NCBI GenBank assembly: GCA_013398295.1
Contig: VZSF01007785.1
Coordinates: 124,001 to 188,000 of the forward strand
Origin: Chionis minor
Lineage: Eukaryota > Chordata > Aves > Charadriiformes > Chionididae
Direction of reading: 5' to 3'
Length of the DNA stretch: 64,000 bases
Position 1 is the first letter of the stretch. Each line of letters starts with the position of its first letter. This document shows positions 28,001 to 38,785 of this stretch, one piece after another. Made by a program: the position numbers and the translations under genes. Under the pieces are notes generated by a model. It was not told where the DNA came from. It did no database searches and worked only from the letters and a program-made list of their open reading frames with translations.

Positions 28001-31000
28001 AGGAATGTTAAACTTTGCCTATTTTTGCGTAGCAGGGTTTCTACTGATATACTTCATTGACACCACATTGATAAAAACCTCATTTTTTGTGGATTCCCAA
28101 AGATAAAGGACAGCGGTTGATGAGGTGCTCTAGGACAACTTACATATCTCTTCTAAAGTCCAAGCTGCTCTCTGCCTGCAGTTTCTGCCTCTACAGTACT
28201 TTCTCTTTTTCTTCCCTGCCAAAGTTCTGTCATGCAATCCAGTCTCTCAGGAGACAAAATAAGACATTTAGTTTCCACTTATTTGTAAGCTATACAAAGA
28301 TTTTTCTCTGTTCCAGGTCATCAGTCAGTCTCCAGGCGTTAAAATGACTCCTTGAGAAGCATGAAAAAGTAATAAATGAATGTATACTAGTGCTTAACTA
28401 GAAAGGTGCCTTCCAGTCAGTATAACATCAAATAGATAGACGATAGACTGGTAAATAGATTGGCACATGTGTTTAAGGTGCAAAACAGGGTGGGCAAAAA
28501 GTGCTCTACAAGTACTGCAAAGTTTATGCATCGTAGATGTGACCAAACATTAGAAGAAATAATGTATAAACCATGAAGAGACTGATGTTTCAAACTAGAG
28601 CACACGTAATGCAATAGAGACCTGTATAGTGTGGTCATAGGTTTAAAAAAAAAAAAAATAAAAAATTCTAGGATGTTCTTGTCCTAGAATGGTGGAACTT
28701 CAGTCCCCCATAGATAAGCTTTCAGTTTTAGAGGAGTTCCACAATTGCATGGCACCAAGTAAATGATGTTAGTGTATTTTGCCTTTATTATTACTAAAAT
28801 TATCTTAATGTTCTTGAGTCATAGATTTTAAAAATGTGATAGTGGTATGGAGATGCTAATAAAACAAGGTAATTTTATAATATTCTTCTTCCAAGACCTT
28901 GGCCGTGCTTCCAGAGAAAAGGTGATAAAATGAGAAATTTAACTCTGCATCAACGTAGCTGTAGCTTTTCGGACAGAGGAATGCAGATGGACACTGTTCA
29001 TTTAAATCAATGTTAATAAATTACTTTTTTTATATAGGTGTATCTGAACCTTCTTTTATTGCTAAAAGTGAAGATCGCTTGTTTAAACATTTATTTGAAG
29101 ACTACCAAAGATGGGTTCGTCCAGTGGAACGCCTGAATGACACAATAAAAATAAAGTTTGGCCTTGCGATCTCTCAGCTAGTAGATGTGGTATGTATAGT
29201 AAATAAGTTTGGGGGTTTTTCCCTGTAATTATTATAATTGATGAATAATGCCATACAAAACAACTGTGCATATTTTAGCTTAAACACAGTAGATTAAACC
29301 TCTAAAATTATTATCGGCATAACAAAAAATGCAGTGTAGGTGGGTGCATGAGGAGGTGATGGCTTAGAGGTTGAGGACAAATGGCTCTTACGTTTAGTGG
29401 CGTTTTCAGGAAAAAAAGCGAAATTCTTAAGGCTAGGGAATTGTGTTTTAATTTGTTTATTCAATGGGAAAACTACTTTTAAACTTTATCAACCTCATTT
29501 CTGTAAAATTCAGGAATACATGTAAATACCGCTTTTCCCCCCGCCTTAAGCAGCAAAAAAACCTCCAAGCCTTCAACTATGTCACTTCCATAGCAATGAA
29601 GATTATCTCTTGGCATTACCTGTGATGTAAAAGAGATCAACCAGATGATTTTTTTCCCCGATACTTACTTCAGAATATTCTTTTCAAATTGAATTCACTG
29701 TTTATAGCTGTAACAGTGTGTCTTCCACATGATGGATGTTCCTTTATGTTTCCATAGCTAAACAGTACTGTATAAAATACAGTTAAATAGTTATCATATA
29801 ACCGTTGTTATCAGTGACTGGAATGCTTTTGGAAGTGTATTTTGTATTTTAAATTACAGACCTCTGTGAACTAAAGCAGCTAGTTACTATGAATATACTG
29901 TGCAGATTTTATTTTCATAAAATATGCTTTATTTCTATAGGATGAGAAAAATCAATTGATGACAACAAATGTCTGGTTGAAACAGGTATGTGTAAAATAT
30001 CTGAAAAACTCTGAAGCTTCATAACTGCAAGTCAAAATTGGGAAGAAACTTTTTAAATTGTATATTAAAAAAAACCCCTTAGTTGTTGCATGAATTTTTA
30101 TTTTACACAGTATCTTTAAAAAAATGTCCCTGGAAATTCTTTAAAGGATTAATTGTTATAAAATTCTTAAACCAAAAACAAACAAACAAAAGGTAAATTA
30201 AAAAAATTGACCTAATTAAAAGAAAGCTTCTATGGCATTGCATGGCCATTTAATATACCAAGGTGCATGTATCCAACCATAAAAGTTACTGCTTCAGTAC
30301 ATAAGTTTTCTTTCAAAAACTGTGTTAAGGAAAGTATGGGCTTGTGTGGTCTTCTTTTAGGATCTTGTGGGGTATTTGAGGTTATTGGCTAAACATCACT
30401 GAAGAATTTCAGGTTCAAGATTGTATATGCTTGCTCAAAGAGCTACTTTTTCCTCTTAACAGTATTTGTTTATGGTCAGGAAAAAGCCTCAAGCTTTATA
30501 ATAATCAGAGTCCAGTGCTAAACTTAATGGCCACTATTAACTTGGGAAATACTGCTCACAAATCATTCTTGATTTAACTTAGAAGAATTTTTGCAGACCC
30601 TGATTATACTTACTAGCTTATAAATTATTTTAATTATTTTTGTTTGAGCTACTTCCTTCCCCCCACCCCCCACCCCATTGCTTGCCATTCCCTTCTTTTC
30701 CTGTAGCTGTAATTTCAGGCAAAGGATGTTTTTTCTTTTCAGGAAAACTTGTGAGATTACTCAGCAAGTATGAGATGGCAATGTGTTGATGATAATACTT
30801 TGTGCCCTCTTAATAGTTTCTGCAGAACTTGTTGCAGTTGAACCAGTTCAAATAAAATAAGAACTGACCTGAATATGCATTTAAAATTCCATGTGGTGGG
30901 GAATTCTTAGAAATTTGAATTTTTGCTCTTGAGCTGTCAAGTGGCTTTTATAACAAAACAAATATTGAATGAGGTAAATAGATGTCTGTTCAGCAAATTC

Positions 31001-34000
31001 ACTGTTGCATGCAAATTTTAGAAGCTAGTTTGGGGGTTTTTTTTAATTCCCTTTTTATCTATTTGCATTCAGTCTTGCTCTGCTTAAATCAACTTCACAG
31101 TAATATTGATTTTTACATCTCTCATACCCACAGGAATGGATAGATGTAAAATTAAGGTGGAATCCTGAAGACTATGCTGGAATAACATCTATTCGTGTCC
31201 CATCGGATTCTATTTGGATTCCAGATATCGTGTTGTATGACAAGTAAGATTTTAATCTTTTCATATAAAGTACACTTACTTTCTGACTTTACCGGCCAAG
31301 CTGCTTCTAGGAGGCTCATTGGATGGATATGTGTGTACTTTTAGTAGAGCTAAGAATTTGTGGAAGAATTTGCCTTTGGATGCAAATACATTTTTTTGCC
31401 ATGTTAAATGCTTGAATGTTTTGCTTTGCTTCTGTAGAGCTTCTAGTCTCTTTGAAAAGTTTATTTCCATTTCTTTGTTTAAACTCCTTTTTTTATTTGG
31501 AAAACAATGTCTTGCACAGTGCTGGACACAAACTAACAGTGTAGAGTGATGAGAGGGAAGCAGCCAATTAATGCTATTCTAAGTCATTCAGCATGGATTT
31601 AAAGTGAAGTACACTCAACTTTTTGTTGTTGTTTTTTTGGGGTTTTTTGGGGTGTTTTTGAGAATTAACAGATCTCAGAAGCAATAACTTTTGAATTAAC
31701 CTTCCTGTTCAACACAGGTGTGTGTACAAAGCTTTTACATTTACTATCTTGTGGAATCAGGAAAAAAGGCTGTGGCAGTGATTGTAAATTTAAGTTTGCA
31801 GGTGGCACACAAGTATTATTTCACATGTTTTGTGACATTTTTCTTCAACTATTATGATTTGGCCAAATTGAAAGGTATTTATATTGTATTACCAATAGAA
31901 ACACCTGAGTTTGGTTTTGCAGTTCAAGGTCAGGATTTTTGCAGTACTTTCATAAGTCACTGGGACCAGAGAAAGTTGCACAGATCTTCTAACAACTTGA
32001 AAATATTCTGCAGTCTTCCAAAGCTGTTTACCTGTGTGAGATTCAGCTTTAACAACAACAAAAGTTGACTATGAACATAATATAAAATTTTGGCTCTGAA
32101 GGGGGAGAAGGGATAAACAGCTGAAATAACAGTAACAAAGCATATTTTCATATTTCAAAACACACACCCCCCTTGTAATTGTATCCCTATATTCCTTTTC
32201 TTTCAGTGCAGATGGACGTTTTGAGGGAACATCTACAAAGACTGTGGTAAAATATGACGGCACCATTGCTTGGACTCCACCAGCAAACTACAAAAGTTCT
32301 TGTACTATTGATGTAACCTTCTTCCCCTTTGACCTCCAGAATTGCTCTATGAAATTTGGTTCCTGGACTTACGACGGCTCACAGGTCGATATAATTCTCG
32401 AAGATTATGATGTTGACAAAAGAGACTTTTTTGATAATGGAGAATGGGAAATAGTGACGGCAACAGGGAGCAAAGGAAATAGGACTGATGGATGCTGCTG
32501 GTATCCTTTTGTTACATATTCATTTATAATTAGACGTTTGCCACTTTTTTACACGTTGTTTCTCATTATTCCTTGTATTGGGCTTTCATTTCTAACTGTC
32601 CTTGTCTTCTATCTTCCTTCAAATGAAGGTGAAAAAATTTCACTTTGCACTTCAGTACTAGTATCTTTGACTGTTTTTCTTCTCGTTATTGAAGAGATTA
32701 TTCCATCATCTTCTAAAGTTATTCCACTTATAGGAGAGTACTTGGTGTTTACTATGATATTTGTGACATTGTCCATTGTGATAACTGTCTTTGCTATCAA
32801 TATTCATCATCGCTCTTCGTCTACACACAACGCTATGGCACCTTGGGTTCGCAAGATATTTCTTCACAAACTTCCCAAGCTGCTCTGCATGAGAAGTCAT
32901 GTAGATAGATACTTTGCTCAGAAGGAGGAAACGGGAAATACGAATGGCTCAGAATCGTCTAGGAACACCTTGGAAGCAGCTCTAGATTCTATTCGATATA
33001 TTACAAGGCATGTTATGAAGGAGAATGAAGTTCGCGAGGTGGGTGTATTAGTCATATTATGGTACTTTTGTAAAACTAGAAATTAGAAAATGAAAAAGTG
33101 GTTTACTATGCAGTTGCATATTAAATATTTGCTATGGGATTTCCAGTTCTTGTCCTTTCCTGGAAGCCATGTAATTATTTCCACTGGAAAGAAGTACAAT
33201 GTGGTACAATACTGAGAATTCTTAGAGACACTGAGCTGAAGCAATACAGTCCTTGGGTTCTTTAAAGTCTTTTGTTTTCTTCTAGAAGTAAGGTCATGTT
33301 GTTAATTACACATTTTCAGAAATACTTGTCTGTTACAAGAGCAGATACTGTAACTGTTCCCTACAGTCCTGCTGGATATTGTTTTCATGATGAGAGAAGC
33401 AGGTATTTGTCCTTTTAATGTTGTACCAGAAGGCTATCTGAAAAATGCATTTGCCTTATGTTTTCAGAATAAATACAGCTCAGCTTTATTTTGCAGCTTT
33501 CGATTCCAAATAAAAATGATTTTTAATGCTTTTATATTAGTTTAAATGCAAGCTATAGCCATACGTTAATCATTTTGTGCTGAGATCAAACATGGACTAG
33601 ATGCCAACATTTCTTGAGTGTTCTCATCTAGCCTTGTTATTTTTTGGTTTTATATCAGAAGATGTCAAAGGCTTTTTTTTTTTCCAGTTTGTACATTTGC
33701 ACTCTGAACTATCCTTAATGGATATTTACACTATTCGGGTACAAACATTATGAATCTGTTTTCTTTCTGTGCTTTTTAAACTAGCACCACTGGAACATCA
33801 GAGACTTAAATGCTATATTCAGGACAATATAGAAATAGAGACGTTTGCTGTGTGGTCTCGTGATACCGCGCTCTGTTTCTCATGGCAAGGCCTGAGATTC
33901 TTCCAATTTATACGCAAATTACTGCCTTCAAAAGTTACTGGTTGCTGAGAGCACGTTCTCAGATGCTAGCCTAGGAAGCTAACTTCTCCAATGTACCTTC

Positions 34001-35249
34001 ACAGGACTTAACTCTGATACGATCATGAGGGATCCAGCCTAGATTTTGAATAAATGTATCTACTATACTGTTAAAACAGCATCTAGTACCCCTGCATTGC
34101 ATAAACCACACAAATAGAATAGTTTGCTATTAAATACATAATTTCCTCTAAATTAAGGGTTAGTTTTCTTCCTTTCAGTGAACTTACTCTACTTGACTGT
34201 GAGTGACAAGGGGGGTGATAAGTGTTTTGTTTTAGAGGTGTAATACTGTTTCTCTAAACTCTCAGCATTAATATATAGCTGACTGGGGATTCACTTGTGT
34301 TTTGTTATTCGGGCTCCAGATAATACAAGCTTTAATTGCAAAAGTTGTCAATAAAAACTACACAGCTAGTGCTTTTGTAGCCTTACCTCTTAGGAAGCAG
34401 TAGACTTGGGAAATGTGGATAGCTTCAGCTCAAATCAGACAATTGTTTGGCAGGATTTTAATTTGCTTTCACAATTATATTGACTATATTTGCAAAACTA
34501 TGTATAAAGGGGACTAAACCTATCAACAAGGAGAATAGTCTTGAAAGTGCTGAGAGTACTCTCCCTAGTGTGTAATTCTGTGCAGCAATAACTTCACAGT
34601 TATTGTGATCTTGTGTGTAACACAATGGCTGCTGTCTACTGTTAAATTTTTTTTGTTTATTTGGGTGGTGGGATTTTTTTTTTGGTTTTTTTTGGGTTGT
34701 TTTTTTTTCACAATTTTTGTTTCTAGCTCCTGCCCAGGAATTCCACTTTATGATGAGGCTGTGACATAAATCCTAAATCCTGCGGTATGTTAGAAAATTG
34801 CATACCAATTTAATCTCTCTGTAGTTGAGAATGTTCAGTGCTTGTCAGGGTCAGTTTCTGTATTAAAATGTAGTATTGGTCTAAATAGCTTATCAGTCTT
34901 CACAGAGGGAAGTTTGTTCCTGTTCTAGCTCATGGTGTAGTTATAAAAAATTATTAAAGGGTGTTACCAAATGGACCTGATGGGGAAAAAGGTGTACTGT
35001 AACGTGATTAAGAATTGCAGGGCTTGGTACTGTATTTTTACTTGTTCTTGCGCACACTCACCAACTCTTACGCTCTTTGTTTTTTAGGTCGTTGAAGACT
35101 GGAAATTTATTGCTCAGGTGCTTGATCGAATGTTTTTATGGGCTTTTCTTCTGGTTTCCATAATTGGATCACTTGTGTTATTTATTCCTGTTATTCATAA
35201 ATGGGCAAGTATAATAGTACCTACACATATAGGCAGTACAAATGCATAA
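18672..35249 (+). CDS. CHRNA5: neuronal nicotinic acetylcholine receptor subunit alpha-5, 6 exons, complete
   Basis: This is an accessory subunit of pentameric cation channels gated by acetylcholine; it co-assembles with alpha3/beta4 or alpha4/beta2. Exons are 18672-18795, 29038-29189, 29941-29985, 31134-31243, 32207-33038 and 35088-35249. Phases fit and give 474 aa (human 468). Features are a hydrophobic signal peptide in residues 1-27, a Cys-loop at Cys176-Cys190, a vicinal Cys pair at 240-241 in loop C, M1-M3 in exon 5, and M4 in exon 6. Exon sizes 45 and 110 are the family standard. The ATG is in a good context (GGGGCCATGG). Asp404 corresponds to human D398. CHRNA3 and CHRNB4 follow in the opposite orientation, as in other vertebrates. 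Confidence 0.97.
26058..26569 (+). mobile_element. solo LTR of an endogenous retrovirus (avian ERVL-like)
   Basis: The element is 512 bp with short terminal inverted bases (TGTC...GACA). It is flanked by a perfect 5-bp target duplication GGCCT at 26053-26057 and 26570-26574. Inside are a TATATAAA box near 26273 and an ATTAAA signal before CTCTTTATCTCAACCCATGAG-like sequence, with a 3' end CTGGGGTTAAACCATGACA. This arrangement and terminal wording match LTRs I recall from bird genomes; the 5-bp duplication suggests class III (ERVL). No internal retroviral genes are present, so it is a recombined solo LTR. It sits in the sense direction in CHRNA5 intron 1. Confidence 0.85.
27084..27124. repeat. 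overlapping perfect inverted repeats (two alternative hairpins)
   Basis: Arms 27084-27093 and 27098-27107 pair perfectly over 10 bp with a 4-base loop. Arms 27088-27100 and 27112-27124 pair perfectly over 13 bp with an 11-base loop. The two share bases, so they are mutually exclusive. The region is in CHRNA5 intron 1. Confidence 0.85.
28665..28690. repeat. 9-bp perfect inverted repeat
   Basis: ATTCTAGGA and TCCTAGAAT flank an 8-base spacer, just after a poly-A tract in CHRNA5 intron 1, about 350 bases before exon 2. Confidence 0.7.
29038..29189 (+). CDS. CHRNA5: CHRNA5 exon 2
   Basis: Acceptor TTTTATATAG precedes 29038 and donor GTG|GTATGT follows 29189. It encodes residues 42-92 with [18 protein letters not shown] and [14 protein letters not shown]. 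Confidence 0.96.
29941..29985 (+). CDS. CHRNA5: CHRNA5 exon 3 (45 nt)
   Basis: Acceptor TTTCTATAG precedes 29941 and donor CAG|GTATGT follows 29985. It encodes [15 protein letters not shown], the standard 15-residue nAChR exon. Confidence 0.97.
31134..31243 (+). CDS. CHRNA5: CHRNA5 exon 4 (110 nt)
   Basis: Acceptor ACCCACAG precedes 31134 and donor GACAA|GTAAGA follows 31243. It encodes residues 108-143 ([20 protein letters not shown] onward to PDIVLYD). Confidence 0.96.
32207..33038 (+). CDS. CHRNA5: CHRNA5 exon 5 (Cys-loop, M1-M3, cytoplasmic loop)
   Basis: Acceptor TTCTTTCAG precedes 32207 and donor GCGAG|GTGGGT follows 33038. It encodes residues 144-421: Cys176/Cys190, CCW at 240-242, M1 from [14 protein letters not shown]2 with [20 protein letters not shown]3, and the loop with [10 protein letters not shown]. 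Confidence 0.97.
35088..35249 (+). CDS. CHRNA5: CHRNA5 exon 6 (M4, terminal)
   Basis: Acceptor TGTTTTTTAG precedes 35088 and the stop TAA is at 35247-35249. It encodes residues 422-474 with [18 protein letters not shown] and the M4 helix. Confidence 0.97.
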   Translation, partial: VVEDWKFIAQVLDRMFLWAFLLVSIIGSLVLFIPVIHKWASIIVPTHIGSTNA

Positions 35250-35353
35250 CTATTTTTGGATATGGCCGCTGCTAATATGGCTCTAAAGAGTTTTGCAGCA
35301 GCTCTTTTTCCATGCACGTTCTTTGTAGGCATGTTTCTGATAGAGTAAAAAAA

Positions 35354-35359
35354 AATAAA
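35354..35359 (+). terminator. CHRNA5: candidate CHRNA5 polyadenylation signal
   Basis: AATAAA lies 105 bases after the stop codon. A second AATAAA at 35788-35793 is an alternative, and AT-rich sequence makes chance matches likely. Confidence 0.35.
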
Positions 35360-38300
35360 TCTAAAACCATAAAATGATGTTCATATTAAAGCATGGCATC
35401 CCTAGGACGCATAGAAGTCAATTTGCTTATTGCCAGTCTACTGAGTTGCTTCTAAATCAGGTCAGAATTAAAAGGACCTTCTCAAGCACTTGCATGTATG
35501 ATATGTCAAAAAAGCATACACTGACACCTACTGCAGAATTGAAGGATTTAAAATTTTTTTAATGATGATCACTGTAGTCCAATTATTAAATTACTGTGTA
35601 AATTATTATATTGACTATTAAATATTTGCAGATGTTTACACAGTAGAGTTGCTTATTTCAGTTTACTGTAGTATACAAAGGAGAATTTTTATCAGATCTC
35701 TTGAATGTGTTGTAGAAGTATAAAGTTTCTACAGAGTAACTTTAATAATAAAATTACCAGTTAAACTTCCTGTATATTCAACATATAAATAAAAACAGCA
35801 ATTTGCCTATATTTTGCCTTTATATATTTTTAGTGTAATTTGCTGCTTAATTTAAAATCTTGTTAATTCTATCATACTAACATGAATATTTAATACAGTA
35901 AGCCTTAAAATGTCTACAGCATACACGTGTATCAGTATCTCTGTATCAGCTATGGAAACGAAGGCAAGACAATTAAATGGCTTCCCAAGTTGCACGAGTA
36001 TTCTAATGGAGCGGAACATTCAGCTTGCTTTATTTTTGATGAAGAATTTGGTACCGTATGTTAGTTGCAAACACGTTAATAATTTCCTGCCTCTGTTTAT
36101 TTCTCAGAATTAAGTTTTTAAGCAAAGCTAGGATTTTAGGGAATGCCTTTCTGAAGGAAATGGGTTGAAAATTACTAGGCTGTATAACCAAACAGATGAT
36201 TAAGTTCTCACACATTTGTTAAACCAAACTTAGAAAGCTACCTTTAATAGGTTCTCTCGTTTATAGAACCGTATGTAACTCTAAGCAGTAAGGACTTACA
36301 GCTTTCTGTACTTTCTTTTTTCTGAGTGTTTAAAAATTAACTCACACCTTTTTAATTATTCCGTTGAAACATATTCAAGTACTGCTTTGAAAATCTTTAC
36401 ATTAATTCCAGTGCCACATTTCTTAAAAGCTTTATTTCTGGTAGAGACTCTAAAATAGGTGGGGGTTTTCCTACACCAAAGTTTTGTCATTATACATCAT
36501 AATATAGTTGCATCCTGCAGGGCTAATACAGTGATGCTAACCCAAAGCAAGTCTTGGGAAGTATTTATTTGCTTAAATTACTGTGTAAAAAATAATGTGT
36601 TTAGGTGAGAAGTTTAGTGTAAATTGTGGTATCTTTGATAATGTTTTTACAAGTGCTTATGAATTTGAAAAATGACACCTATTCCCCCCCTGCCTTGTAT
36701 CTCCTTTAGAATGGCTGTTTGGCACTGTACTGATTTTAATACTAATTGCTTTTGTCATAATTATATATAATTGAACATTTCAAATAGTTTTCACCTGTAG
36801 GACATTCTTGGGTTTGTGTAGCTTTTTAAGGCTTATGGGCAGGGAAATGATGCCAGGCAAGCCTTTTTTTTTAATATCAATTTATAACTAATTCTGACTG
36901 TGAAGTCACACATCCTCTGCAGTTACACAATTACATCTGGCATTGGATAGCCATAATTAATTTGCAAAGATTATCTGATTTAATCCATTAATATCATAAT
37001 TTTAACTTTCTCAGTATTACTAAGATTAAACAGTGCTTCAGTGACTTTTGCTGTGTGGAAGCTGCAGAAATACTTTAGATATCTTACTTCCTTTTCAAAT
37101 GCAAAATTTCTTTTTATAGTCCTCCTGGGGTTTGAGTTACTGAAGTTTACTCTTAACTGAACAGAAAGCAAAGTAAATAAAACTATGGATTAGCTAGATA
37201 AATTATTTTCTTTTAACTCCCCACCTCATCTCTTTCTCCTTGTTAAATGATGTCTGTAGACTGTTCATCATAAGGTGATTGGCAGCATATTGGCCAATGG
37301 AGTCCCAGTCCTTATACTAGTAACTTACAGTTTTTGCGAATGCGTGAATTTCTTTTAGTCATTTCTACAATCTGATTATGATAGATACAGATAAGATAGC
37401 TGGCACTAGAATCCTTGGGGTCTTCAGCTTATCAGCTGTGTCTGAAACAAAAGAATTTGAATAGATGCAGAAGCATGGACCTTTCTTATGTAACTTGTTT
37501 CTGAATGTGTTGAACTAATGTGTAGCTAATGCTACCTTACATAGGTTTTTGTCACTCAGTCAAAATAAATGGAAAAAAGCGCACAGTTTTGAACAGCTTG
37601 ATTCTCTTTATTTTCATAAATGTTACATCACATGATACACTGTATTACCAAAAAGTTTCCAGTTTGGTACAGAGAGAACAGTTCATATTTTTACAAAAGA
37701 TTTTCTCTTTACAGTATCTTGTTGCATTCTTTATTCATGCTCTTAAATTATCTGCAGTTACTGATTTTAAAAAAAAAAGTATGCCTAAGAAGCAATTCTA
37801 GCATACTTGACAGGACTATTTTGTGTCTATCTACCTTCCTCTGTCCTAAACCACTTTGCTGTAACGGGATGTTTCTGTGTCCAAACTATCCTGTCAAACC
37901 TACAGACTGCATCTTACTGTGTGTTTTACTTGTACACAGTTTTAAACATTATGATGTTTGAATAGCTTGCTTTTTCTGACAGACTTCTCATTTATTGAAA
38001 TACTGGGATGCACAGAGTTTACATCATGGCTGCTTTATTACCACCATTTATTATTTACCTCTGTTTTCCTTTTGTAATAAACCTGCCCATGGTCCTTTCT
38101 TCCCACTGCTGGGGTCAGTTTCTACAGCAGGTGGCAATGTCTGCATTCTAGCAATTTGGTATGTGTGCTTCCTAAACCATTTCATCCTCATGAGGCCATT
38201 TGTTGAACTCAGTAGGAACTTATTCCCACAAGATCCTGTGATGATCTGAAGAGACTTGGCACCAGACTCGTGGAAACAAATCTAGTAGCCCAAAGTATTC

Positions 38301-38627
38301 AACCTGTCTTGACTTCCCGAATATTCATGTAATATTCAGTTTCTTTATCAACTGCTTCTTAAACCATTCCTATAAAGTTTAATGTACTACCTACATCTTT
38401 TCCAGTTGTTGCAAAAAGTAGCTGTCAAGCATAGCTCATGTTACTTTGAGATTAGCTGTCATAAAGCTTCAAATTTTTTTTTATTTTTTTTTTTTTTACA
38501 TTTTCACATTTTAAACAAAGCCTTCTTGGTCAAGCAAAGTTGAGCCCAAGAGAAATTCTTAATTCTACTACACATAGAAGAGACAGCAGGTGCTGGGATG
38601 GGGGTGCAGTTGGTTGGAAAAAGTTTT

Positions 38628-38633
38628 ATTTGA
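38628..38633 (-). terminator. CHRNA3: candidate CHRNA3 polyadenylation signal
   Basis: AATAAA on the minus strand lies only 23 bases after the CHRNA3 stop codon. Another lies at 38480-38485 within a T-rich tract. CHRNA3 3'UTRs are usually longer, so these may be unused. Confidence 0.25.
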
Positions 38634-38656
38634 TTTCACGGCATCCTATTTAAACT

Positions 38657-38785
38657 TTACATTTCATCTCCAGCCATCAAAGGTTGCAAAAACAATCCTG
38701 CTGTTCCTAGAATACATACCAGGATGAAAACCCATAGAAAAATACGATCAATTACCATGGCAACGTATTTCCAGTCATCCTGAAT
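38657..38785 (-). CDS. CHRNA3: CHRNA3 exon 6 (M4, terminal)
   Basis: The minus-strand acceptor ...TTTTTCAG precedes ATTCAGGATGAC and the stop TAA is at 38659-38657. It encodes residues 455-496: [18 protein letters not shown], then M4 and the end LMAGDEM. Confidence 0.96.
   Translation of the reverse strand: MQDDWKYVAMVIDRIFLWVFILVCILGTAGLFLQPLMAGDEM

Larger units (their letters stand above)
18796..29037 (+). other. CHRNA5: CHRNA5 intron 1 (10.2 kb)
   Basis: The intron begins in the CpG island and is otherwise AT-rich. It contains a solo LTR at 26058-26569, paired hairpins at 27084-27124 and a small hairpin at 28665-28690. I see no further coding exon or RNA gene. Confidence 0.8.
35250..38656. 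other. convergent intergenic region between CHRNA5 and CHRNA3 (3'UTRs)
   Basis: About 3.4 kb of AT-rich DNA separates the two stop codons. It must contain both 3'UTRs. Several AATAAA signals occur on either strand, but none can be assigned firmly. Open frames at 37529-37961 are AT-rich and have no recognisable similarity. A poly-T stretch lies at 38473-38498. Confidence 0.6.

Noticed and set aside
37529..37961. Overlapping open frames of 90 and 113 codons between CHRNA5 and CHRNA3
   Set aside because: AT-rich, no splice signals or recognisable domains, and located where the 3'UTRs are expected.
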